Of a DNA stretch of 64,000 bases, positions 25,552-33,369 are shown piece after piece. The DNA is from UBA4416 sp035439445. Its GTDB lineage: Bacteria > Bacteroidota > Bacteroidia > B-17B0 > Aurantibacillaceae. Every line of letters begins with the position of its first letter. Positions within the stretch are counted from its first letter, which is position 1. Under the pieces are notes generated by a model that saw only the letters and a list, made by a program, of their open reading frames with translations, was not told the origin of the DNA and did no database searches. A program made the position numbers and the translations under genes. The stretch spans positions 138,815-202,814 of the forward strand of contig DAORKG010000001.1 of NCBI GenBank assembly GCA_035439445.1. Reading direction: 5' to 3'.

Positions 25552-26790
25552 ATGAAACGTTCTATTGAATTAATGTCGCCAGCGGGCTCCTATGAAGCTT
25601 TAATGGCAGCAATAAAAGCAGGTTGTAATTCGGTTTATTTTGGTGTGGAGCAATTGAATATGCGTGCACGTTCCAGTAACAACTTTACTTTAGAAGATCT
25701 AAAACGTGTTGCAGAAATTGGTAAAGAAAATAACGTAAAAACGTATTTAACTCTAAACACTATTTTGTACGATCACGATATTACTTTGATGAAAAGTATT
25801 GTGAGTACAGCTAAAGAAAGTGGTGTGACTGCAATCATCGCAGCAGATCAAGCGGTGATGAATTATGCCAAAAAAATTGGAATGGAAATTCACATTTCTA
25901 CTCAAGCAAATGTTTCTAATATTGATACTGTTGAGTTTTATGCAAATTACGCGGATGTAGTTGTATTAGCTCGCGAATTAAGTTTAATGCAGGTAGCAGA
26001 TATTAGCCGTGAAATTAAACGAAGAAATATCACGGGTCCATCAGGTAAGTTAGTTGAATTGGAAATTTTTGCTCATGGCGCTTTATGTATGGCTGTTTCA
26101 GGTAAGTGTTATTTAAGTTTGCATTCGCATTTTGCATCGGCTAATCGTGGTGCCTGTATTCAAAATTGTAGAAGAAGTTATGTGGTTACCGATAAAGAAG
26201 ATGGAATTGAATTTGAGGTGGACAATGAATTCATTATGTCGGCTAAAGATTTATGTACCATTGATTTTTTAGATAAAATATTGGATGCCGGTGTAAGTGT
26301 ATTGAAACTGGAAGGTCGTGGACGTTCCGTTGATTATGTTCATACCGTAACTAGATGTTATAACGAAGCTATCAATGCTTATTTAGAAGGAACTTATACC
26401 AAAGAGAAAGTAGAAAATTGGAAGACTCAATTAGCTACTGTATTTAATCGTGGTTTTTGGGATGGTTATTATTTAGGACGTAAAATGGGTGAGTGGTGTG
26501 ATGAAAACGGTTCTAAATCTTCTAAACGGAAAATTTATTTAGCTAAAGGTTTAAAGTATTTTGACCAAGCTAATGTGGGTGAATTTAAATGTGAATCTCA
26601 TAGTTTATCAGTTGGCGATGAAATTATTATTACAGGTCCAACAACTGGTTATTTACAAATGATGATTGATGAGTTACGAGTAAATGGTAAATCGGTAGAA
26701 AAAGTAGTTAAAGGTGAAGAATTTACAATAGCTACACCTGAGAGAATTCGTCAATCAGATAAATTGTATAAACTAGTTCCTGAAGTTTAA
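25552..26790 (+). CDS. trhP: U32 peptidase family protein (TrhP/YegQ-like)
   Basis: A 412-residue protein. IELMSPAGSYEALMAAIKAG is the typical N-terminus of U32 proteins; FAHGALCMAVSGKCYLS and RGACIQNCRR carry the conserved Cys residues. Members of this group act in prephenate-dependent hydroxylation of U34 in tRNA (TrhP) rather than proteolysis. Length and the next-door ferredoxin fit a redox tRNA-modification role. Which U32 subgroup it belongs to cannot be fixed from the sequence alone. Confidence 0.83.
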   Translation: MKRSIELMSPAGSYEALMAAIKAGCNSVYFGVEQLNMRARSSNNFTLEDLKRVAEIGKENNVKTYLTLNTILYDHDITLMKSIVSTAKESGVTAIIAADQAVMNYAKKIGMEIHISTQANVSNIDTVEFYANYADVVVLARELSLMQVADISREIKRRNITGPSGKLVELEIFAHGALCMAVSGKCYLSLHSHFASANRGACIQNCRRSYVVTDKEDGIEFEVDNEFIMSAKDLCTIDFLDKILDAGVSVLKLEGRGRSVDYVHTVTRCYNEAINAYLEGTYTKEKVENWKTQLATVFNRGFWDGYYLGRKMGEWCDENGSKSSKRKIYLAKGLKYFDQANVGEFKCESHSLSVGDEIIITGPTTGYLQMMIDELRVNGKSVEKVVKGEEFTIATPERIRQSDKLYKLVPEV

Positions 26791-27017
26791 TGATACGTAT
26801 TATACAACAACGTATTAAATGCATTGGTTGTAATGCTTGTGTAGAGGCTGCAGACTATCGCTGGCGTATTTCTACCAGAGATGGGAAGTGTACTTTAGTT
26901 GGTGGTGTTGAAAAACGAGGTTTTTATTCGGTTGTAGTAAACGATCATGAATTAGAAGATAATTTAAAAGCCTCTAAAAACTGCCCGGTTAACATTATCA
27001 AAATCCATAAAATTTGA
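26790..27017 (+). CDS. Ferredoxin
   Basis: A 75-residue ferredoxin with CIGCNAC near residue 12 and CPVNIIKI near residue 66, so one cluster with Cys-x2-Cys-x2-Cys and a distant Cys-Pro. Its ATG overlaps the U32 stop by one base, implying coupling. It probably passes electrons to the U32 protein or a partner in Fe-S-dependent tRNA hydroxylation (inference from context). Confidence 0.85.
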   Translation: MIRIIQQRIKCIGCNACVEAADYRWRISTRDGKCTLVGGVEKRGFYSVVVNDHELEDNLKASKNCPVNIIKIHKI

Positions 27018-27034
27018 TTTTTTTAATTCAGTCC

Positions 27035-27078
27035 CTGATAATTGTCATTTTTAGTTTAGCCTATCTTTAGTTCCTTTG
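27035..27078 (+). promoter_or_regulatory. FNR/CRP-type box and -7-like element of pdxH
   Basis: Box CTGAT-AATT-GTCAT (27035-27048) has 22 bp to TTCCTTTG (27071-27078), 7 of 8 with TAnnTTTG. A half-site TTGAT at 27014 lies about 21 bp upstream but its right half is poor. The predicted start is near 27083. Confidence 0.68.
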
Positions 27079-27115
27079 TGACGGATTGATGCCTTAAGTA
27101 TTAAGTCTAAACACA

Positions 27116-27769
27116 ATGAAACCGGAATTAAAAGATAAAATTAAATTTGCCAGACATGATTATACCAAACATCAGTTGTTGGAAGAGAATATCAGTTCAG
27201 ATCCTTTTATTCAGTTTGGTATTTGGCTGCACGAAGCTTTTGAAAATGGAGATGAAGCAGCTAACGCTTTCACATTGTCTACTGTTAATCAGCTAAACCA
27301 ACCATCTTCTCGTATCGTATTATTAAGAGATGTTAGTCACGGAGGATTTACTTTTTTTACAAACTATGCAAGTCATAAAGGAAGAGATATAGAGAAAAAT
27401 AAACAAGTTTCTCTACTGTTTTTTTGGAAAGAATTACAGCGCCAGGTAAGAATTGATGGAATGGTTGAATTTTTATCAGAAGAAGAATCGGTTTCATATT
27501 TCAATTCTCGCCCTCGCGAATCTCAATTAGCAGCCTTGGCATCACAACAAAGCGAAGTGATTTCTAGTAGAGAAGAGTTAGATAATTACTTTTTAAATGT
27601 AACCAAATTATATGCGGATAAAGAAGTTCCAAAACCCAATCATTGGGGTGGGTATGTTGTAATACCAACAAAAATGGAGTTCTGGCAAGGAAGAGCGAGT
27701 AGATTACATGATCGCATCCAATATACTTTAATTAATAATTCATGGAAGATTGAGCGTTTATCTCCATAA
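27116..27769 (+). CDS. pdxH: Pyridoxine/pyridoxamine 5'-phosphate oxidase
   Basis: A 217-residue FMN enzyme that makes PLP from PNP/PMP using O2. Signatures: PSSRIVLLRDVSHGGFTFFT (FMN binding), FYTN-like SHKGRDIEKNKQVSLLFFW, and C-terminal EFWQGRASRLHDRI, the PdxH signature. It probably heads an operon with a desaturase, QueD-like and flavoprotein genes. Unlike plain housekeeping pdxH it carries an FNR-like box upstream. Confidence 0.93.
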   Translation: MKPELKDKIKFARHDYTKHQLLEENISSDPFIQFGIWLHEAFENGDEAANAFTLSTVNQLNQPSSRIVLLRDVSHGGFTFFTNYASHKGRDIEKNKQVSLLFFWKELQRQVRIDGMVEFLSEEESVSYFNSRPRESQLAALASQQSEVISSREELDNYFLNVTKLYADKEVPKPNHWGGYVVIPTKMEFWQGRASRLHDRIQYTLINNSWKIERLSP

Positions 27770-27787
27770 AAATAAATTTTGTACTAT

Positions 27788-28864
27788 ATGAATACAGTAA
27801 GATTTACTTGCGCAAACAAAGATGAAAAACAGTTTGTTGCAACCCTCAGAAAAAATGTAAACGATTATTTCAAGCAAAACAATTTATCTCAAAAAGCAAA
27901 TGTGGCTATGGTGGTGAAAACCATTGCGTTAATTAGCATGTATATTGTTCCATATATTTTAATATTAGTGATACCTATGTCGTCTTGGATTGCGTTAGGT
28001 TTATCGATTATTATGGGTATTGGTATTGCAGGTGTTGGAATGGGTGTTATGCATGATGCATGTCACGGAGCTTATTCAAAGAAAAACTGGGTAAATAATG
28101 TTTTGGGAGGTAGTATTTATTTATTAGGAAGCAATATGTTGAACTGGAAAATTCAACATAACGTATTACATCATACCTATACCAATATTTCAGGTTTAGA
28201 CGAAGATATTAATACTAAAGGGCCTATCCGTTTAGCAGAACAAGCTCCTTTAAAATGGTATCATAAATATCAGTTTTTATATGCATTTGCATTTTATGGG
28301 TTAATGACTATTACCATGTTGACTAACGATTTTACTCGACTGTTTCAATATAACAAAGCAGGTTTAGTTAAGAGTCAGAATAAAGAAGTAACAAGTGAGT
28401 ATATTAAAATGCTATTACGTAAAGTTGCTTATTTGGCTGTTATTTTAGGTTTGCCATTATGGCTAACAGATTTTACATGGTATCAAATTTTAATTGGTTT
28501 TTTTGTCATGCATTGGGTGGCTAGTATTATATTGAGTTTTGTATTTCAAATGGCACATGTAGTTGAGGGAGCAGAACAACCTGTCGCAGAAAATGAACTT
28601 CATACAGATTGGCACGTACATCAATTAAAAACAACTTCTGATTTTGCCCGAAATAGCAAATTACTAAGTTGGTATGTTGGAGGCTTAAATTATCAGATAG
28701 AACATCATTTGTTTCCTAATATTTGTCACATACATTACCCTAAACTAGCCCCAATAGTTGAAAAAACAGCACATGAATTTGGGATTCCATATAATTTAAA
28801 ATCAAGTTTTGGTAGCGCTTTAATGTCTCATGTTGAACGATTAAAAGAATTAGGCAGAGCTTAA
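27788..28864 (+). CDS. Membrane fatty acid desaturase
   Basis: A 358-residue integral membrane di-iron desaturase. Three His boxes are seen: HDACHG (near 91), HNVLHH (near 126) and QIEHHLFP (near 297), the last with Q in the first position as in front-end/linoleoyl-CoA-type desaturases. Four or so membrane helices are clear. It needs O2 and probably adjusts membrane lipids. The start is the ATG; a TTG 9 nt upstream is less likely. Confidence 0.88.
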   Translation: MNTVRFTCANKDEKQFVATLRKNVNDYFKQNNLSQKANVAMVVKTIALISMYIVPYILILVIPMSSWIALGLSIIMGIGIAGVGMGVMHDACHGAYSKKNWVNNVLGGSIYLLGSNMLNWKIQHNVLHHTYTNISGLDEDINTKGPIRLAEQAPLKWYHKYQFLYAFAFYGLMTITMLTNDFTRLFQYNKAGLVKSQNKEVTSEYIKMLLRKVAYLAVILGLPLWLTDFTWYQILIGFFVMHWVASIILSFVFQMAHVVEGAEQPVAENELHTDWHVHQLKTTSDFARNSKLLSWYVGGLNYQIEHHLFPNICHIHYPKLAPIVEKTAHEFGIPYNLKSSFGSALMSHVERLKELGRA

Positions 28865-28866
28865 GT

Positions 28867-29325
28867 ATGTTAAAGAATCAATACATCAGAGTTACTAAGA
28901 AATTTACTTTTGATATGGCTCATGCGTTGTATGGCTACGATGGACCGTGTAAAAATATTCATGGCCATACTTATGTGTTATATGTGACTTTAAAGGGTAA
29001 AATATTAGAAAAAGAAAACCACCCGAAAAATGGAATGGTGATTGATTTTACTGATTTTAAAAAAATTGTAAATGAGCAGGTGGTTCAAGTATTTGATCAT
29101 TCTTTAGTCCTTAATTTAAACACACCACACGCGCAATTAAATGATTTGCATACTAATTTCGAAAAAATTAATTATGTCCCATATCAACCTAGTTGCGAAA
29201 ATTTATTAATTGACTTTGTCAATAGAATCAATATCAAACTTCCTAATAATATAATAATTAATAGCCTCAAATTAGAAGAAACACCAACATCCTTTGCGGA
29301 GTGGTATTTAGATGATAATTTATAA
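28867..29325 (+). CDS. queD: 6-carboxytetrahydropterin synthase/PTPS family (QueD-like)
   Basis: A 152-residue T-fold protein. FDMAHAL and HGHTYVLYV supply zinc-binding His residues, GPCKNIHGH carries the catalytic Cys, FDHSLVLN the catalytic His region and LEETPTSFAEW the C-terminal Glu motif. It makes a queuosine precursor or a related pterin. It lies 2 nt after the desaturase, an unexpected partner. Confidence 0.88.
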   Translation: MLKNQYIRVTKKFTFDMAHALYGYDGPCKNIHGHTYVLYVTLKGKILEKENHPKNGMVIDFTDFKKIVNEQVVQVFDHSLVLNLNTPHAQLNDLHTNFEKINYVPYQPSCENLLIDFVNRINIKLPNNIIINSLKLEETPTSFAEWYLDDNL

Positions 29326-29336
29326 AAAATAATTTT

Positions 29337-30560
29337 ATGGAAACAACAGATGTTTTAGTTATTGGCGCTGGCCCTGCGGGATGTATTGCTGCGTCGCTTT
29401 TAAATAAGCAAGGATATAAAGTTAAAATGGTGGAGAAAGAAAAGTTTCCCCGTTTTGTTATTGGTGAAAGTTTGCTTCCGAGGGTAATGGATCATTTAGA
29501 TGAGGCTGGATTATTGGATGCTGTTAAAGCTGCCGGATTTCAGGAGAAATTTGGTGCTAAATTCGTTAGAGGTAATGAGATATGTGATTTTAATTTTGCT
29601 GAACAATTTAGTAATGGTTGGAAGTGGACATGGCAAGTGCCTCGCGGGCAATTTGATCAGATTTTATCTAATACTGTAAAGTCAATGGGTGTAGATTTAG
29701 AGTTTGAAACCGGTGTTACTGATATTAAATTTAATGGAACTAATTCGGTTACTTCTGTAGTTGATTCAAAAGGAAATAAAAGAGAAATAGCAGCTAAATT
29801 TATTGTAGATGCAAGTGGCTATGGACGAGTAATTCCCCGTATGTTTAATTTAGATGAACCATCTAACTTAGGTGTGCGCAAAACGCATTTCTCTCATTTT
29901 AAAGATTTAAAACGCCCACAAGGTGTTGATGGAAACAGAATTACAATAGTGGTTCATCAACAAAGAACTTGGATTTGGATTATCCCTTTTTCTAATGGAA
30001 TTACATCTGTTGGTTATGTGAGTGATCCTTCTTTTTATGATGGAATGTCTGAAGATCCAACTGAAAGAATGCTCCACTTGATAGATATTGACCAAAACTT
30101 AAAAGAACGTTTTAAAGGAGCTGAAATGATGTTTGAGCCTAAGTCAATTGCCGGGTATTCTATTTCTACCAAACAATTATATGGAGATGGCTATGTATTG
30201 GTAGGTAATGCAACAGAGTTTTTAGATCCAGTGTTTTCATCAGGTGTAACTTTTGCAATGGAATCTGGAGCTAAGGCAGGTAAACTGGTTGGACAGTTTT
30301 TAAAGGGAGAAAATGTTGATTGGCAAAAAGATTACACTGAGTATATGATGCAAGGAATTAATACATTCAGAACCTATGTCTCTACTTGGTATACGGGTGA
30401 ATTACATGATATTTTCTTTTCGGAGAATCAAGACCCTGAAATCAAAAAACAAATTTGTTCGGTTTTGGCAGGTTATGTTTGGGACTTAAATAATCCGTTT
30501 GTTAAGAAGCATGAACAGGCTGTTAAATCACTCCATAAAGTAATAGAGTTAGCGAAATAA
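29337..30560 (+). CDS. FAD-dependent oxidoreductase (tryptophan halogenase/GGR-like family)
   Basis: A 407-residue flavoprotein. GAGPAGCIAASLLNKQGY is the FAD motif; EKEKFPRFVIGESLLPR is the segment shared by halogenases and geranylgeranyl reductase-like enzymes; WIWIIPF near residue 210 matches the WxWxIP motif of flavin-dependent halogenases; GNATEFLDPVFSSGV is the second FAD motif. The catalytic halogenase Lys cannot be placed by eye. The substrate is unknown. Confidence 0.75.
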   Translation: METTDVLVIGAGPAGCIAASLLNKQGYKVKMVEKEKFPRFVIGESLLPRVMDHLDEAGLLDAVKAAGFQEKFGAKFVRGNEICDFNFAEQFSNGWKWTWQVPRGQFDQILSNTVKSMGVDLEFETGVTDIKFNGTNSVTSVVDSKGNKREIAAKFIVDASGYGRVIPRMFNLDEPSNLGVRKTHFSHFKDLKRPQGVDGNRITIVVHQQRTWIWIIPFSNGITSVGYVSDPSFYDGMSEDPTERMLHLIDIDQNLKERFKGAEMMFEPKSIAGYSISTKQLYGDGYVLVGNATEFLDPVFSSGVTFAMESGAKAGKLVGQFLKGENVDWQKDYTEYMMQGINTFRTYVSTWYTGELHDIFFSENQDPEIKKQICSVLAGYVWDLNNPFVKKHEQAVKSLHKVIELAK

Positions 30561-30569
30561 AATGGGTTT

Positions 30570-30635
30570 CTGATTAATATCAGGCCATAAGATGACCCTT
30601 GTCAGATAAAAATAACTCATAAGTATTGACCTTTG
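30570..30635 (+). promoter_or_regulatory. FNR/CRP-type tandem boxes and -7-like element of the 119-residue gene
   Basis: Boxes CTGAT-TAAT-ATCAG (30570-30583, perfect palindrome) and ATGAC-CCTT-GTCAG (30592-30605) have centres 22 bp apart. After 22 bp comes GACCTTTG (30628-30635), 7 of 8 with TAnnTTTG. The predicted start is near 30640. Confidence 0.75.
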
Positions 30636-30657
30636 CAGTAAGAAAAGTAGTACAATT

Positions 30658-31017
30658 ATGACAATCATTAAGATAGATAAACCTGTTAAGGTTTCTGAGA
30701 TAAAGAAAGCGTTTAACAATGAGTTTCCGTTTTTAAAAATAGAGTTTTTCAAGAAAAAACATAAAGAATTACAGGGCTCATTAAAAAAGGATGTGATAAC
30801 TGATGATTTTGTTATTACTGCCCCTAGTGGAGGTCATGATATTATAATTAGTGAGGATATGTTAGTTTCTGAATTCGAAAAACAATTTGCTGAGAAGTTA
30901 AAATTATCAGCTCAGGTTTTTAGAAAATCGGGAAAATCTTGGTTGGAAACTACTTTCACCGACGGTTGGACACTCAAAAAACAAAATGAAGAAGGCTTAG
31001 AATTAAGTAATATTTAG
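30658..31017 (+). CDS. Conserved hypothetical protein under an FNR-like promoter
   Basis: This 119-residue protein is not recognised with certainty. It is a soluble alpha/beta protein with N-terminal IKKAFNNEFPFLKIEFF, a loop TAPSGGHDIIISEDMLVSE, and a C-terminal segment SWLETTFTDGWTLKKQNEEG that resembles the ends of small Bacteroidota conserved hypotheticals. It is monocistronic, with strong tandem regulatory boxes upstream and a terminator after. The universal stress genes converge on it, so a role in adaptation to low oxygen is possible (inference). Confidence 0.78.
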   Translation: MTIIKIDKPVKVSEIKKAFNNEFPFLKIEFFKKKHKELQGSLKKDVITDDFVITAPSGGHDIIISEDMLVSEFEKQFAEKLKLSAQVFRKSGKSWLETTFTDGWTLKKQNEEGLELSNI

Positions 31018-31037
31018 TTAATAGATAATTTAATAAT

Positions 31038-31070
31038 AAAAAAAGGATTCGTGAAACGAATCCTTTTTTT
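31038..31070. terminator. Bidirectional terminator
   Basis: AGGATTCG and CGAATCCT with loop TGAAA, flanked by A and T tracts. It ends the 119-residue gene on the plus strand and the stress-protein operon on the minus strand. Confidence 0.9.
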
Positions 31071-31093
31071 ATGCAATTACTTAATTGTATACT

Positions 31094-31984
31094 TTAGAAC
31101 GGAACTCCAGCGGTGCCTCCTGCAGACATTTCATTAATTTCTGGTTTAATGCAAAGTACAGGAATTTTTGAATTATTAATTAACTGATGGATATAGTTTC
31201 CTAATAGTACTGATTTGAATTCTGTATCTTGATCAGTCATTGATACAATAATGTCGGCATTTACTTTTTTTGAAAACTGCAATGTTCTTTTTACTTTATT
31301 ACTTGTTTTTGCAGCAAACGAAGTTACTGACACTTTATTTTTTTGACATTCTTTTTCAATTTGACTTAAGTATACATCTAATTTATATTTTTCAGATTTT
31401 TCATCATCATTATATAAACCAATAACATAAATATGGCTGGTAAATAATTTTGCTAGTTGAATAGCCATATTTACTTTTTGTCTTGTATGTGCAGATAAAT
31501 CTATAGGCAATACAATATTAGAAAAACCTTTTTTTGAAGGAGCCGTTCTTACAGTGAGTATTGGTAAATCACTTTTGGTTAATGTTCTATAAGTATTGCT
31601 ACCCATAAATAAATCATTGTTGGAATCACCACCTTGTGTTCCCATCACAATCAAATTTGCTCCAACTTCTTCACAGATATTAATTAACTCAGTAGTAATG
31701 TTACCGGATGAAAATACAGGAGTTACTTTTATACCATATTTTTTAGAAATTTTGACTGCTTCCGTTGTTAATTTTTCAGATAATAAATCTGAAATAGTAT
31801 TTGGCTTTTTTACACTCAAAGAAGGTAACAACATATTTAATATGTCATTTTTCTTTTGAACGAATACTAAATATAATTCGCCCTTTGTATATGCGGCTAC
31901 AAAAGCTGCATGTTCAATAGCATTTTCAGCTGTTTTAGAAAAATCGTATGGTACGACAATTTTTTTTGTTTTTAAATTTATCAT
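31094..31984 (-). CDS. Universal stress protein, tandem UspA domains
   Basis: A 296-residue protein made of two Usp domains (about 1-145 and 155-287). The first carries a full ATP-binding loop G-x2-G-x9-G-S (MGTQGGDSNND then LFMGSNTY); the second has a degenerate loop. It follows another Usp gene by 6 nt and DoxX upstream, in an operon driven by an FNR-like box. Usp proteins in Bacteroidota often accompany microaerobic or anaerobic regulons; the exact function is unknown. Confidence 0.88.
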   Translation of the reverse strand: MINLKTKKIVVPYDFSKTAENAIEHAAFVAAYTKGELYLVFVQKKNDILNMLLPSLSVKKPNTISDLLSEKLTTEAVKISKKYGIKVTPVFSSGNITTELINICEEVGANLIVMGTQGGDSNNDLFMGSNTYRTLTKSDLPILTVRTAPSKKGFSNIVLPIDLSAHTRQKVNMAIQLAKLFTSHIYVIGLYNDDEKSEKYKLDVYLSQIEKECQKNKVSVTSFAAKTSNKVKRTLQFSKKVNADIIVSMTDQDTEFKSVLLGNYIHQLINNSKIPVLCIKPEINEMSAGGTAGVPF

Positions 31985-31990
31985 AGGTTT

Positions 31991-32779
31991 TTATTTATGA
32001 ATTGATATTACTGGTATGTTAGAAGATAAAATTATTTTTTTTGAATTACTATCAATGAATAAGTTATGAAAAGCACTATAATTATGGCTGATTAACATAA
32101 TGGCATCTGCCTTCGATTTTTTAGCGTAAGAACTTATGCCCGTCCTGAAATCTGAAGATTTGATGTTAGTTACAGGAAATGGATGTCTGTTTTTTTCTCC
32201 TAACTCTAATTCGTCTTCAGTTTTAATATGAACAAACTCAGCTGTTGCTCCTATAAAATCTATTGTTGAGTGTATACGTTTAGACAACCCTGAGCCTATA
32301 TTTTCTTTATTATCAATAGCTACTAATATTTTTTTAATTGTTTGATGTTTGTATTTCTCAGGAACTGTAATAATAGGGCATTCAATTTTTCCTGTTAAGT
32401 CGGCACTGGTTGTTCCGTAAATAAATTTTGAAATTTTACTTTTACTCTCTAATCCCAAAACAGCTAAACTTATTTTATTTTTCTTGGAAAGTTTTTTTAC
32501 TCTTTCTCTAATGTTATCATAAGTTAATTCTGTATCAAATTTAACATCAGGGTGTTTTTTTGATAGCTGTAGTAATAGATTTTGCATTCTTTTTTCTTCT
32601 CCTTTCAAGTTTGCTTCACCATCCATAAATACTAAGCCAGATGTTGTATGAACTACCGGCGCACTTAAGGCATGAAATAATAATACCTTAGCTTCAGATT
32701 TCTTGGCTATTTCTATTGCATATTCGATTGTGTTGTCGGATGATTTAGAAAAATCTACACCCACTAAAATTGTTTTCAT
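31991..32779 (-). CDS. Universal stress protein, tandem UspA-like domains
   Basis: A 262-residue two-domain Usp. ILVGVDFSKSSDNTIEYAIEIA is the first-domain start and KKILVAIDNKENIGSGLSKR the second. The nucleotide loop in domain one (LGLESKSKISKFIYGTTS) lacks the canonical G-x2-G-x9-G-S spacing, so ATP binding may be lost. It is the middle gene of doxX-usp-usp. Confidence 0.85.
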   Translation of the reverse strand: MKTILVGVDFSKSSDNTIEYAIEIAKKSEAKVLLFHALSAPVVHTTSGLVFMDGEANLKGEEKRMQNLLLQLSKKHPDVKFDTELTYDNIRERVKKLSKKNKISLAVLGLESKSKISKFIYGTTSADLTGKIECPIITVPEKYKHQTIKKILVAIDNKENIGSGLSKRIHSTIDFIGATAEFVHIKTEDELELGEKNRHPFPVTNIKSSDFRTGISSYAKKSKADAIMLISHNYSAFHNLFIDSNSKKIILSSNIPVISIHK

Positions 32780-32800
32780 TTACTCTTGTTTAGATTATAA

Positions 32801-33220
32801 TCAGTTATTAAGTATTATGGTATCAAGTCCAAAATAAAAGTAGTTAGAAAGAAGTAAGGTTAATGTTAACAATACTACCCTTGGAAATACATGTTGCATA
32901 TCCCACATAGGTCTTAAAAATGAGAAAGCGAAAGCTACTATCAATAAGTTGATTGCCAGTAGAATTGGTGAATATTGGTGCAACACCCCCGTTATTAATA
33001 GTATTCCTCCAAAAAATTCGGTTATAGACGTAAAATAAGATGTAAAGACCAGCAAAAACTCAGGAATATGTTTTCTGTCTGTTTCTTTATGAAATGCATT
33101 TACAACATTTTTTATTTTTACAACAAATAGTTTGTCGTATCCTTGAAAAAGAAATAAAATCCCCAATAAACATCTTATAAACACTTCGGCTATGCTAAAA
33201 TTTAAGTCTGTTTGGCTCAT
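32801..33220 (-). CDS. DoxX family membrane protein
   Basis: A 139-residue protein with four predicted membrane helices. IRCLLGILFLFQGYDKLF near the N-terminus and LVFTSYFTSITEFFGGILLI in the middle are DoxX-like. DoxX proteins have loosely defined links to quinol oxidases and thiosulfate oxidation. It is the first gene of the stress-protein operon; the FNR-like promoter is positioned so that transcription would begin on its ATG. Confidence 0.8.
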   Translation of the reverse strand: MSQTDLNFSIAEVFIRCLLGILFLFQGYDKLFVVKIKNVVNAFHKETDRKHIPEFLLVFTSYFTSITEFFGGILLITGVLHQYSPILLAINLLIVAFAFSFLRPMWDMQHVFPRVVLLTLTLLLSNYFYFGLDTIILNN

Positions 33221-33224
33221 GAAA

Positions 33225-33290
33225 CGAAGTTATAGGAGTAATTTATGAATAAATATGACTTATGTCAACTTTTTGCCTGATTAAAGCTAG
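33225..33290 (-). promoter_or_regulatory. FNR/CRP-type box and -7-like element of doxX-usp-usp
   Basis: Box ATGAC-TTAT-GTCAA (33255-33268) lies 22 bp from TAACTTCG (complement of 33225-33232), 7 of 8 with TAnnTTTG. A degenerate second box (33277-33290, CTGAT half conserved) is 22 bp further upstream. The -7 element ends 4 nt before the doxX ATG, so the transcript is predicted leaderless. Confidence 0.74.
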
Positions 33291-33369
33291 GATCTTTTAA
33301 TAATTACTAGAATATCTAGTGGATTATGAAATTGTTAAAATTCGTATATTGTACTTTGTAATAATAAAA

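Noticed and set aside
33255..33298. Box 33255-33268 as a promoter for the plus-strand TPR kinase
   Set aside because: The element at the right spacing on the plus strand is GATCTTTT, 6 of 8 at best, and the start codon is more than 70 nt further. The minus-strand doxX promoter is the better match.
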